Assembly: GCF_039233145.1 (NCBI RefSeq)
Contig: NZ_CP136419.1
Span: forward strand, 1,772,001-1,836,000
DNA length: 64,000 nt
DNA from: Moorella humiferrea
GTDB taxonomy: Bacteria; Bacillota; DSM-521; Neomoorellales; Neomoorellaceae
Direction of reading: 5' to 3'
The notes beneath the pieces were generated by a model. That model had not been told where the DNA came from. It did not search any database and saw only the letters and a list, made by a program, of their open reading frames with translations. A program made the position numbers and the translations under genes. Each line of letters opens with the position of its first letter. The first letter of the stretch is position 1. Shown one piece after another: positions 17,124 through 25,106 of the stretch.

Positions 17124-18398
17124 TCAGGCCAGATGGAATACACTGAAGTAAATCCAACTAACTATGGCGCCTACTACCGACATAGATAACCCCCATATCA
17201 ACATATCCCGGAAGAGTTTTTGCTTGTCGGTTTTCGGACCGGCATTGGCATAGTATAGGGCCCCGGTGGTCGACAAAGGACTCATATCCGTCATGAAGCC
17301 GCAAACGGCGATTGCCGAAATGAGGGCCAATAGTTCTGACGGCGGGGCGCCGACCTTTTCTAAAAGCATCGGCGCCATGGGAATAAAGGCCGGGAGAATG
17401 ACGCCCGTGGTGCTCGCGTAAGCGGATATCAAGCCGGCGATGAATCCCGCAACCAAAGTAATGGTAAAGGGTGTTGAAAATCTGGCGATGAGACTGGCGA
17501 AAAGATCCATGCCGCCGATCTGTCCCATTAAGTTGATAAGCACGGTAACGCCGCAAACAAAAAGGATGGCTCCCCAGGGCATTTGTTTGATGGCCTTGCC
17601 TTCGTCCGCCACTTTAAAAAACGAAAGGATTGATCCGATGAGAAACGCTCCCAGGCCGACGTCCATTTTAAACGCAAGGGCGCCAACGACGAAAATTATA
17701 ATCCCCAGTAAAGTTATAAGTTGATTATGGTCGAAAGGCTCAACCTGGATCCTGGCCAGCGTCTCGCGCTGACCACCGTCCCCTTTTTTAAAAAGCCTCA
17801 ACCCCCCAAAAAGAATATAGGCAATTAATGAAATTATAAAATAGGTGATTAACATATTAAGCCACAATTTCCATCCGATATTGGTCAAACCCATTTTGGC
17901 CGTAATCCCGGTGGTGATGATGCCGCCGATAGCAATGGGTGACATGGAGCCCGCCTGGCCGCCGTTGCCGGCGACAATGGACATCATCAAAGGGCTTATG
18001 CCTACCTCCTCGGCCAGTAGCATAGCCATCGGGGCCATCAGGGCGGCTATGACCGTAGGTCCCGGACCCATCGACGAGAGGATAAAGGCCAGGAAAAAGA
18101 ATATAAACGGTAAAAGGGCGGTATTTCCCCTTACACCTTTAATGGTATATTTGACTATCTTCTCCAGGGTACCGTTGACCTGGGCCAGGGCAAAAAGATA
18201 AGTGCTCCCCGCCAACATCAGGAAAATATTAGTAGGATAGCCTTTGATAACTTCGCTAATTTTAACGCCGCCGATATAGCTTACCAAAAGGCTCAAGCCC
18301 AGAGATAAAGTGCCAATATTCAATGTCGTCACACAGCTTATGACAATAGCAAAAAGTAGCGCTATTAAGGATATAACCGGTAAAGACACTTTTCTCAT
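17124..18398 (-). CDS. MatC-like/SLC13-type dicarboxylate permease
   Basis: A 424-residue polytopic membrane protein with about 11-12 hydrophobic segments. The N-terminal half (LLFAIVISCVTTLNIGTLSL, VSYIGGVKISEVIKGYPTNIF, SMGPGPTVIAALMAPMAML, NGGQAGSMSPIAIGG) matches the MatC N-terminal domain and SLC13/ion-transporter signatures; the C-terminal half repeats the pattern (SAYASTTGVILPAFIPM, DMSPLSTTGALYYANAG). Such proteins take up malonate or C4-dicarboxylates with cation symport; the substrate cannot be read from sequence. A near-perfect sigma-54 promoter is 104 bases upstream, so the permease is under an enhancer-binding activator, most likely the PrpR-like protein next door. Probably supplies the substrate used by the divergent operon. 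Confidence 0.8.
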   Translation of the reverse strand: MRKVSLPVISLIALLFAIVISCVTTLNIGTLSLGLSLLVSYIGGVKISEVIKGYPTNIFLMLAGSTYLFALAQVNGTLEKIVKYTIKGVRGNTALLPFIFFFLAFILSSMGPGPTVIAALMAPMAMLLAEEVGISPLMMSIVAGNGGQAGSMSPIAIGGIITTGITAKMGLTNIGWKLWLNMLITYFIISLIAYILFGGLRLFKKGDGGQRETLARIQVEPFDHNQLITLLGIIIFVVGALAFKMDVGLGAFLIGSILSFFKVADEGKAIKQMPWGAILFVCGVTVLINLMGQIGGMDLFASLIARFSTPFTITLVAGFIAGLISAYASTTGVILPAFIPMAPMLLEKVGAPPSELLALISAIAVCGFMTDMSPLSTTGALYYANAGPKTDKQKLFRDMLIWGLSMSVVGAIVSWIYFSVFHLA

Positions 18399-18501
18399 TC
18401 CTCCTTTTTTACCTTTTTAAACTTTTATCTATTGCTAACCCACCCTTAAAAATCAGCCCACGCCGTCTTCACCTCCCACAAAGGTTCGTGCCATATTTTT
18501 A

Positions 18502-18517
18502 TGCAATTTTCGTGCCA
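18502..18517 (-). promoter_or_regulatory. Sigma-54 (-24/-12) promoter of the permease gene
   Basis: Minus strand TGGCACGAAAATTGCA matches the TGGCACG-N4-TTGCA consensus completely. A second -24-like TGGCACG lies downstream (18493-18487) but without a good -12 box. The distance to the ATG is about 104 bases. The rest of the 18399-18650 gap shows no gene. Confidence 0.85.
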
Positions 18518-18622
18518 CAAAATCCCGGGCCATAAAAACAAAAGGTTTGGCATTATCGTTTTAAATTTTTATGCGCCTTTCTATACCATAATGAAATACT
18601 CGGCTTTTCTTTTTAAAACACT

Positions 18623-18644
18623 AAAAATGTCCCCTTGCGGGGAC
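18623..18644 (-). terminator. Terminator of the PrpR-like gene
   Basis: GTCCCC (18629-18634) pairs with GGGGAC (18639-18644) around a TTGC loop. On the minus strand it is followed by ATTTTTAG, right after the PrpR-like stop codon. Confidence 0.65.
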
Positions 18645-18650
18645 GTTACA

Positions 18651-20558
18651 TCACCCGGTCCCTTGGCCGCCCTTTCGATATTTATTTAGCTTACGCCACA
18701 GGGTTGTGCGCCCGATACCCAGACGCCGCGCTGCCTCGGCCTGATTGCCGCCGGTGGCGGCCAGAACCCTTTCAATCAACGCCCATTCGGTTTTATCGAG
18801 GAGATTCTGGCTTTCCCCTCCTAGATCCGCAATGCCGCTGGGAGAGAAGCTTTCCTCTTCTAGCATTTCCTTGATTAATCCCGCGGTGATTGCCGATTTA
18901 TCGGCTAACAAAACCAACCTTTCTACCATGTTTTTTAATTCCCGCACATTTCCCGGCCAGGTATACTGCCTTAACAAATTTAAAGCCTGTTCCCCCACTG
19001 CCGGTATTTCCTTTTGGAATTTAATGCAAAAATCATGCAGGAAACTATAAAACAAAATTATTATATCCTCGCCACGGGCCCGCAGTGGCGGTATATTAAG
19101 GGTCAAAACGTGCAGGCGGTAATATAAGTCAGCGCGAAATCGTCCTTCCTGCACCATTTGTTTTAAGTTGCGGTTTGTGGCGGCAATAACGCGTACGTCC
19201 ACGGGTAAGAGCCTGTCATCACCCAGACGCATAACTTGACCTTCTTCAAGGACCCGCAATACCCTGGCCTGGAGTTGACCGGACATTTCACCGATTTCGT
19301 CCAGAAATATGGTCCCGCCATGGGCAATTTCAAAAAGCCCAGGCTTCCCGCCGCGGCGGGCACCGGTAAAAGCCCCTTCTGCGTAGCCAAAAAGTTCGCT
19401 TTCTAACAAGTTTTCCGGAAGGGCGGCGCAGTTGACGGCCACGAAGGGGCCGTCCTTTCGCCTGCTAGCCCGGTGAATGGCCTGGGCGAACATTTCTTTA
19501 CCGCATCCCGTCTCCGCCTGCAGGAGAACGGTGGCGTCGGCCGTGGCAAATTTCCTGGCTTTTCTTACGGCTTCCTTAATGGACGCGCTATCTCCCAGGA
19601 TGTCGTCAAAGGTATAGCGGGCCACATGGCCGCGGTTCACAAGATTACGCCGTATTTTATGCTCCAGTTTCTGTATCTGTTGTACGTCTTGCAGGGTAAT
19701 AATCAAACCGCGGATGCGGTTTTCGACTTTTATGGGGATGCCGTTAATTACAACTTGGCGTTCTTCTAGGGGCATGAGCACCCCCTTTTCCTCCCGGCCT
19801 GTACGCCGGATCCTATCTAAAAACGGCCAGGAAAAAATTTGGGTGATGGGAACGCCGATAACCTCATCGCGGGAGCGGCCCAGCAACCTCTCGGCCGCAG
19901 GGTTAAAGGTAGTAATTACCATATTCTCGTCTACGGCTATGATGGCGTCGGAATTAAAATCGACAATGGCCTTCATCTGCTGTATTTTGGCCTGCTCTTG
20001 CTCGTAAATCTTGAGGACGCGCCATGCCTCTTCCAAGGCCTGTAGGACACCTTCCCAACCGGAAGTTATCATTACGGCTTTAAGGCTATAAGCTTGCGCC
20101 AGGCGGGTGGCGGTACCTTTTCCTACGAAAACCTTCGCCCCTTCCCGCTTTAGATACCTGATGGCGCGCCGCATCCCCTTTATATCTTTTACGGCCACAC
20201 CCATAATTTTTTCTCCCAAGATTTCGCCGATGGCGTTAAAACCCATTATAACTTCTTCTTCTTCCGCCACCCCCACCGGCGTCCCTTCCTGGCGGGCCTG
20301 CCAATAGGCGCGCAGGAGGTCGTAGCCGGTAACCGGAACTGAGACGACCGGAACTTCCAGGGCATTACGTATATATCGTGCCGTAAGGCCGCGGGAAATG
20401 ATAACACGACTGCCGCCTTTAACCGCCGCCCTCGCCAGTTCCACTCCCTGCTCCAGCTGGCCGACGACAATATCTACTTCCCATTTGTTCTCCTGACAGA
20501 TGGCCATGGCCATCTCCGCCAGGGATTGATAAGTAGCCACCATGGTAATGGCCGCCAT
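18651..20558 (-). CDS. PrpR-type sigma-54-dependent activator
   Basis: A 635-residue enhancer-binding protein. Residues about 10-180 form a PrpR_N-like domain (VVGQLEQGVELARAAVKGGS, VISRGLTARYIR, VVSVPVTGYDLLRAY). About 195-300 is a PAS domain (DFNSDAIIAVDENMVITTFN). About 330-550 is the sigma-54 AAA+ domain with ETGCGKE (Walker A), GAFTGA and FLDEIGEM (Walker B). The C-terminus is a Fis HTH (NQAEAARRLGIGRTTLWRKL). PrpR_N domains sense intracellular small molecules such as 2-methylcitrate. It is flanked by two genes or operons with sigma-54 promoters, one on each side, so it is the obvious local activator. Effector unknown. Confidence 0.92.
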   Translation of the reverse strand: MAAITMVATYQSLAEMAMAICQENKWEVDIVVGQLEQGVELARAAVKGGSRVIISRGLTARYIRNALEVPVVSVPVTGYDLLRAYWQARQEGTPVGVAEEEEVIMGFNAIGEILGEKIMGVAVKDIKGMRRAIRYLKREGAKVFVGKGTATRLAQAYSLKAVMITSGWEGVLQALEEAWRVLKIYEQEQAKIQQMKAIVDFNSDAIIAVDENMVITTFNPAAERLLGRSRDEVIGVPITQIFSWPFLDRIRRTGREEKGVLMPLEERQVVINGIPIKVENRIRGLIITLQDVQQIQKLEHKIRRNLVNRGHVARYTFDDILGDSASIKEAVRKARKFATADATVLLQAETGCGKEMFAQAIHRASRRKDGPFVAVNCAALPENLLESELFGYAEGAFTGARRGGKPGLFEIAHGGTIFLDEIGEMSGQLQARVLRVLEEGQVMRLGDDRLLPVDVRVIAATNRNLKQMVQEGRFRADLYYRLHVLTLNIPPLRARGEDIIILFYSFLHDFCIKFQKEIPAVGEQALNLLRQYTWPGNVRELKNMVERLVLLADKSAITAGLIKEMLEEESFSPSGIADLGGESQNLLDKTEWALIERVLAATGGNQAEAARRLGIGRTTLWRKLNKYRKGGQGTG

Positions 20559-20586
20559 ACCCTCTACCCCCTCTCTTCAAGTTGTT

Positions 20587-20603
20587 TCGTTATAAAATAA
20601 CGA
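20587..20603 (+). promoter_or_regulatory. Candidate enhancer (UAS) for sigma-54 activator
   Basis: Perfect inverted repeat TCGTTAT-AAA-ATAACGA, about 62 bases upstream of the -24 box of the dehydrogenase operon and just upstream of the PrpR-like start. The spacing and symmetry suit a dimeric Fis-type HTH of an enhancer-binding protein; autoregulation is possible. Confidence 0.5.
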
Positions 20604-20664
20604 CCTTTTCATTTTGGTATACTACCCTTCCTCGACCCAATATCACTCCCGGCAGAATCTTTTA

Positions 20665-20680
20665 TGGCATTAAATTTGCA
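20665..20680 (+). promoter_or_regulatory. Sigma-54 (-24/-12) promoter of the six-gene operon
   Basis: TGGCATTAAATTTGCA: TGGCA and TTGCA boxes with the required 6-base gap, 69 bases before the ATG at 20749. GG and GC dinucleotides have the correct spacing. No competing sigma-A promoter was seen in the divergent intergenic region. Confidence 0.8.
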
Positions 20681-20748
20681 TATTTCGTTTATTGCCTGCC
20701 GGACGATTATAGGACAGGCAAAAACAACAGGTAAGGAAGGGATAGACG

Positions 20749-21708
20749 ATGCAGACAAAAGCGGCGGTCTTAACTGCACCGGGAAACCTTGAAATTACAA
20801 CAAGGGAATTAGAATTGGGCGAAGATGAAGTCCTGGTCAAATGCCATCTTACCGGTATTTGCGGCTCAGACAAATCGATATACAAGGGCGACCTGCCGCC
20901 CAATATCACTTTGCCCTTTTATATCGGCCATGAAAGCGGAGGAACAGTGATCGCCGTAGGAAGCAAGGTCAGGGAATATAAACCGGGGGACCGCGTTATG
21001 GTCTTCAACTGGTGCAATGCCTTTGCGGAATATTATAAAGTTCCCGTCACCGGATTACAACCTGCGCCGGCAGGATTAGATCCGGATATAGCCGCCCTGG
21101 GTGAACCCGTAGCCTGCGCCATGTACTCGGCCCTTACATGCGGCGCCCAACTGGGAGATACGGTGGTCGTCTACGGAATGGGCTTTGCCGGCCAGATCAT
21201 CGCCCAGGCCGTTAAAGCCATGGGGGCCTACCGCGTTATAGCCGTTGATGTGGCTCCTGGAAAACTCGAGCTGGCAAAAAAATTGGGGAGCGATATAATC
21301 ATCAATGCCGCTCTCGAAGATCCCGTCCAGGCAGTTTTAGATCTCACCGACGGTGTGGGTGCCGACGTCGTAGTGGAAGCGGCCGGCAGCGAAAAAAGCA
21401 TGAATCAGGCCACTGCCATGTTGAAACACAACGGAATCCTCGCCCTTTATAGCTGGATTACCCAGCCGGTCACCCTCAACATCGGCAGATGGCATGATGA
21501 TGCCCTGGAAATCAGAACGACCTGTCTGGTGCATCATACCCGCGAACAGCGTTACATCTGGACGCCCTGGGCTTTGAGACCGGTAATCCAGGGACAGATC
21601 GACGTCCGTTCATTGATAACCCATGAGTTCCAACTTGACCGCATCGCCGAGGCCTTTGCAGTGGCGGTTCAAGATCCGGGAGCAATTAAAGTGGTCGTAC
21701 GGCCTTAA
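20749..21708 (+). CDS. Zinc-type MDR alcohol/polyol dehydrogenase
   Basis: A 319-residue medium-chain dehydrogenase and first gene of the operon. The catalytic zinc ligands are in TGICGSDKSIYKG (Cys) and YIGHESGGTV (His-Glu). The NAD(P) Rossmann fold has VVYGMGFAGQIIAQAVKAMG with an acidic residue at the next strand end (VIAVDV), which favours NAD over NADP. The usual structural-zinc four-Cys lobe is missing, which explains the shorter length (typical 340-350) and places it with MDR members of the sorbitol or threonine dehydrogenase type lacking that lobe. GGTAAGGAAGG precedes the ATG. It probably oxidises a hydroxylated substrate in the cytoplasm and hands electrons to NAD; substrate unknown. 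Confidence 0.88.
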   Translation: MQTKAAVLTAPGNLEITTRELELGEDEVLVKCHLTGICGSDKSIYKGDLPPNITLPFYIGHESGGTVIAVGSKVREYKPGDRVMVFNWCNAFAEYYKVPVTGLQPAPAGLDPDIAALGEPVACAMYSALTCGAQLGDTVVVYGMGFAGQIIAQAVKAMGAYRVIAVDVAPGKLELAKKLGSDIIINAALEDPVQAVLDLTDGVGADVVVEAAGSEKSMNQATAMLKHNGILALYSWITQPVTLNIGRWHDDALEIRTTCLVHHTREQRYIWTPWALRPVIQGQIDVRSLITHEFQLDRIAEAFAVAVQDPGAIKVVVRP

Positions 21709-21726
21709 AAAAGGGGGAACCGGAAA

Positions 21727-22251
21727 ATGCATCTTATTGTAGCCGACGCAGAAAGATGTATGGCCTGCCGCACATGCGAATTAAGTTGTGCCGTGGGCCG
21801 TGCCTCAATAAGCAAAAACCTCATTGAAGCGGCACGGGAAGCGCCCCTGCCCCGCCCCCGCGTTCAGGTGCGGGGGGGCGAAGGCTGGCAGATTGCCCTT
21901 CATTGCCGTCATTGTACGTCGGCGCCCTGTTTGGAAATCTGTTCAACCGGGGCCCTCCAAAGAGACGGGGAAAGCGACGTCGTTTTCCTGCAGGAAGACC
22001 GGTGCATCGGTTGCTGGATGTGCGTAATGGTCTGTCCCTTCGGCTTGGTGCGTCCTAATACCGAATTGGGACGGGCATGGAAGTGCGACGGCTGTTTTAA
22101 TATGGAAGAGCCGTTCTGTGTCGCTTCCTGCCCGACAAAGGCGTTGACCATTAAAGATACAGAAGATGATTCCTTAATTACCGAGAAAATTGCAGTATGG
22201 GCCCAGATTGCCGCCGGAATCGGCAACCCATGGAAAAAGGAGGAAGTTTAA
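21727..22251 (+). CDS. CooF/HycB-like polyferredoxin
   Basis: A 174-residue iron-sulfur protein with four Cys motifs as in CooF, HycB and DMSO-reductase-type electron-transfer subunits: CMACRTCELSC near residue 12, CRHCTSAPCLEIC near 60, CIGCWMCVMVCP near 95 and CDGCFNMEEPFCVASCP near 120. That suggests three to four [4Fe-4S] clusters. CooF passes electrons from CO dehydrogenase to a hydrogenase; here it directly precedes a CODH-like gene, so it is probably its partner. AAGGGGGAACCGG is the ribosome-binding site. It ends 2 bases before the next ATG, indicating coupling. Cytoplasmic, no signal peptide. Confidence 0.88.
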   Translation: MHLIVADAERCMACRTCELSCAVGRASISKNLIEAAREAPLPRPRVQVRGGEGWQIALHCRHCTSAPCLEICSTGALQRDGESDVVFLQEDRCIGCWMCVMVCPFGLVRPNTELGRAWKCDGCFNMEEPFCVASCPTKALTIKDTEDDSLITEKIAVWAQIAAGIGNPWKKEEV

Positions 22252-22253
22252 TT

Positions 22254-23714
22254 ATGAAACAGGTAAGGCGTAAAACCATCGACCCCCTTTTACCGGCACT
22301 AATTGAAGCTTCCCGTAAGACGGGTTTCGCCCTTGTGTGGGATCGTTACGAAAGGCAATTGCCCCAGGACGGTTTTGCCCGTCTGGGATTGAGCTGCTAC
22401 GATTGCCTTCAGGGACCCTGCCGGCTGCATCCCTTTGGCGAAGAACCCCAAGTTACTATCTGCGGCCGTAGCAGTGATGATCTGATCGCAGGTTGGTTGC
22501 TGAAAAATATCACCCTGGCCAACTTCAAAAGGAATGCCCTGTTGCAGGAAATGTTTGAGGCCGCCCAGGCCAGAGGAATCTCCGAAGAAATCCCTTTTAA
22601 AGATAATACTTCTCACGGCAGCGAAATAGACATCCTTAATATGTGCATGGAAAAAGCATATACGTCCCTATCCTATGACGAAGCTATCATAGACCTCGCC
22701 CATCGCTTATGGCCTCGAAACGCCGGGGAGGATGCGGGTTATAAGGAGTATAGGCCGGAGCCTGAAAAAGCAAATGTCCTCCTTCATAACTGTTCTCCCC
22801 TTTTCATCGCCTGGCTTAAGGAAAAAATTCGGGACGCCGGTCTCAAGATGTCTCTATTATTGCTTGGCGGCGACAGCCTGTTCGAGTATTTGGATTTGCC
22901 CGCCATACCCACCAGCCGGTACGAAGCCGTACTCCTCAGCGGTTTGGTTGATCTGGTTCTGACTGGTGATTCTTTTGAAGGCTGTGGGCCTGGTAATTTG
23001 GCCAGAAACTTAAACATAAAAGTTATAAGCGTACCCTCTAGATTCAACGCGGAAGGGGCGGCTGCCGTCTGGGATACGATACGGGAAAAGGCCGCCAATC
23101 CTTCGCCTCGTACGGGAAACGCCTCCCTGGCGGCCTTCAAGAAACCCCAATTTAATTTTGATATGGAAAAAATCCTTGAGGATTTGGTAAGCGGCTATAA
23201 AAACAAAAAATACCGCGGTTTTTGCCTTCTGGGGGGCGGCAGCAATGTCAAGCATACGGGTGACGAGGCTCTTGCCTATCTAGCCAAAACACTAACGGCC
23301 AACGACGTTGCCTGTTTCGTCGCCGGCGACGCCCTTTTAAACCTCGCCAAATACGACGAAATAGACGGGGTGATCCCCTTAGGCTCCTTTTTTGCCATGG
23401 GGCGCGGCCGGAAACTGCTGGCGGAATTGGCCAGGCGGCTGGGATTGAGCCTTAGTGATTTACCGGCCATAGCCATCTATCCCGAGATGAACACGTCCAT
23501 GGAATTGAGTCAGGCCTTCGGTATAGCCCGCCATGGTATCCCTACCTACATCGGCACTCTCCTGCCTATATGGGGGAGCCGGGATACGGCGGACCGTTTG
23601 CGGCGCGAAGGTTTAATCCTCGTCACTACCCCTGAAAATCCAGAAAAAGTGATAACCACCCTGGAACCGTTCCTGACGGCCAAGGGAATGTTCCAAGGGA
23701 TGAAAGGGGCGTAA
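22254..23714 (+). CDS. CODH (CooS)-like protein lacking C- and D-cluster ligands
   Basis: A 486-residue relative of Ni-containing CO dehydrogenase, which is normally about 630 residues. The N-terminus LSCYDCLQGPCRLHPFGEEP matches the CooS B-cluster segment; C48, C51, C56 and C70 fall at the same numbers as in Carboxydothermus CODH-II. The D-cluster cysteines 39 and 47 are replaced by D39 and S47. By eye the C-cluster ligand segments align at VLLHNCSP (His178 kept), LLGGDSLF, GDSFEGCGPG (C244), LLGGGSNVK, FVAGDALL and PLGSFFAMGRG. Only His178 and perhaps C244 remain of one His and five Cys, so catalytic CO chemistry is unlikely. GGAGGAAG fixes the start. Its place between a CooF-like ferredoxin and another ferredoxin implies electron transfer or a scaffold or sensor role. 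The function is not known to me. Confidence 0.8.
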   Translation: MKQVRRKTIDPLLPALIEASRKTGFALVWDRYERQLPQDGFARLGLSCYDCLQGPCRLHPFGEEPQVTICGRSSDDLIAGWLLKNITLANFKRNALLQEMFEAAQARGISEEIPFKDNTSHGSEIDILNMCMEKAYTSLSYDEAIIDLAHRLWPRNAGEDAGYKEYRPEPEKANVLLHNCSPLFIAWLKEKIRDAGLKMSLLLLGGDSLFEYLDLPAIPTSRYEAVLLSGLVDLVLTGDSFEGCGPGNLARNLNIKVISVPSRFNAEGAAAVWDTIREKAANPSPRTGNASLAAFKKPQFNFDMEKILEDLVSGYKNKKYRGFCLLGGGSNVKHTGDEALAYLAKTLTANDVACFVAGDALLNLAKYDEIDGVIPLGSFFAMGRGRKLLAELARRLGLSLSDLPAIAIYPEMNTSMELSQAFGIARHGIPTYIGTLLPIWGSRDTADRLRREGLILVTTPENPEKVITTLEPFLTAKGMFQGMKGA

Positions 23715-23716
23715 TC

Positions 23717-24448
23717 ATGAAAATCGACAGCCAAAAATGCGTCGGCTGCGGACGCTGCCAGCATTACTGTACGATGGGGGCCATATATTTTCGCCAGACC
23801 ATGGGCAAGGTCCACGCCGCCGTGAATGAAGAAGAATGTGTCGACTGCGGCGTCTGCGAGCGCGCCAAAGTTTGCCCCGTCGACGCTTTGTATCAACCAA
23901 TCCACGATTGGCCCCGCTCCATTCGCGGTACTTTCAGCAATCCTTTGGCCGAACACAAGGAAACCAAAGTACCGGGACGCGGTACTGAAGAAATGAAAAC
24001 TAACGACGTCACAGGGCGTTATCGTCCGGGCTTCGTCGGCCTGGCAGTAGAAATGGGCCGGCCGGGAACGGGAGCCAAAATGCCGGAAATTGAAAAGGTA
24101 GTCATGGCCCTGGCGGCCTTGGGTGTAGAATTTGAAACCAAGAACCCCTTGACTAGCCTAATTGTGGACCGCAAGACGGGGAAAATGCATCCCGAGGCCA
24201 TGAACGAAAAAGTACTTTCGGCCATAATCGAGATGCTCATTCCCCTGGACCAGGTGCCCCGGGTCCTCCAGGCGGTCAAGAAAGTGGCCGCGGAAATAAA
24301 CACCGTATTCAGCGTAGATTTAACCAGCCGGGCCGATGAAAATGGTTTATCTCCCGGAGCCCTTCTCGCGGCCGAACACGGTTACAAGATATCAATAAAC
24401 GGGAAAACCAATCTGGGCCTCGGCCGGCCCCTTGCCCGGGAGGTGTAA
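23717..24448 (+). CDS. Ferredoxin-domain protein with unknown C-terminal domain
   Basis: A 243-residue fusion. The first 60 residues hold two ferredoxin motifs, CVGCGRCQHYC and CVDCGVCERAKVCP, for [4Fe-4S] clusters. From about residue 90 to the end is a domain I cannot assign: NDVTGRYRPGFVGLAVEMGR, then MPEIEKVVMALAALGVEFE and PLTSLIVDRKTGKMHPEAMN, then alternating helix/strand sequence that could be ACT-like. It starts 2 bases after the CODH-like stop codon and ends 3 bases before the next gene, so it belongs to the same transcript. Probably an electron carrier joined to a regulatory or binding domain. Confidence 0.7.
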   Translation: MKIDSQKCVGCGRCQHYCTMGAIYFRQTMGKVHAAVNEEECVDCGVCERAKVCPVDALYQPIHDWPRSIRGTFSNPLAEHKETKVPGRGTEEMKTNDVTGRYRPGFVGLAVEMGRPGTGAKMPEIEKVVMALAALGVEFETKNPLTSLIVDRKTGKMHPEAMNEKVLSAIIEMLIPLDQVPRVLQAVKKVAAEINTVFSVDLTSRADENGLSPGALLAAEHGYKISINGKTNLGLGRPLAREV

Positions 24449-24451
24449 AAC

Positions 24452-25093
24452 ATGAGCCATACACTCCATCGTCGGGGAAATGAGGAAAACCTCAAAGAAG
24501 ATATTATAGTCTTTGCCATGTCGGCCAAAGGAATAAATGATAAAAACTCGAAGGATAAGCTACAACATTTCTTACGCATCATGCACCGCCATCATCCCGT
24601 CAACATGGGGGATATGAAAACGGGCAACCTTTTCAGCGCCGGTGCCGAAAACATAATCGCCAACGTACAGGATACTTCCATCGTCCACGCCGTATTTACT
24701 TCTAAAGAAGAAGTGGCGAAGGTTATTAAAGAAGTTAAGGAAGCCGATCTGGGAATATCCGTGATTGTCAGCGGTATTATGACCGACGTGCACCAAATAT
24801 GCGGCCAGGTAGGAATAAAACCCCATACGGTTGAACACTCCCTGGGAATTATGGGGAAACTCTCACGGCTTCCCGAGGATGAGCTTTTGCAGATTACCAC
24901 CATGTGCGGCCACGGCATGGTTTCCAGTCGCCTGGCGCGCAAAATGTTGCTGGAAGTAAAAAGAGGCCGCCTTCAGGTCGAAGAGGCGGCGCAAAAATTG
25001 GCCTATCCCTGTGTGTGCGGGGTTTTCAATCCCGCCCGGGCGGCCAAAATTTTATCCCAGCTCGTAGATTTGTGGTGCCTAGATGAATTCTAA
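24452..25093 (+). CDS. Conserved-looking Cys-containing protein of unknown function
   Basis: A 213-residue protein I do not recognise. The N-terminal part is alpha/beta (DIIVFAMSAKGIND, ENIIANVQDTSIVHAVFTSK, SVIVSGIMTDVHQICGQVG). The C-terminal part carries regularly placed cysteines, TTMCGHGMVSSRLARKML and LAYPCVCGVFNPARAAKIL, and these with QICGQVG could ligate a metal or Fe-S cluster. GGGAGGTG precedes the ATG. It ends 13 bases before the oxidoreductase start. Being fifth in a sigma-54 operon of redox proteins, it may be an accessory or catalytic partner of the CODH-like protein. No membrane segment. Confidence 0.7.
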   Translation: MSHTLHRRGNEENLKEDIIVFAMSAKGINDKNSKDKLQHFLRIMHRHHPVNMGDMKTGNLFSAGAENIIANVQDTSIVHAVFTSKEEVAKVIKEVKEADLGISVIVSGIMTDVHQICGQVGIKPHTVEHSLGIMGKLSRLPEDELLQITTMCGHGMVSSRLARKMLLEVKRGRLQVEEAAQKLAYPCVCGVFNPARAAKILSQLVDLWCLDEF

Positions 25094-25106
25094 AGGAGAG
25101 AGGCCT

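Noticed and set aside
18487-18493. Second sigma-54 promoter (TGGCACG) before the permease
   Set aside because: The -12 position reads TTTGT without the required GC, so only the upstream match is credible.
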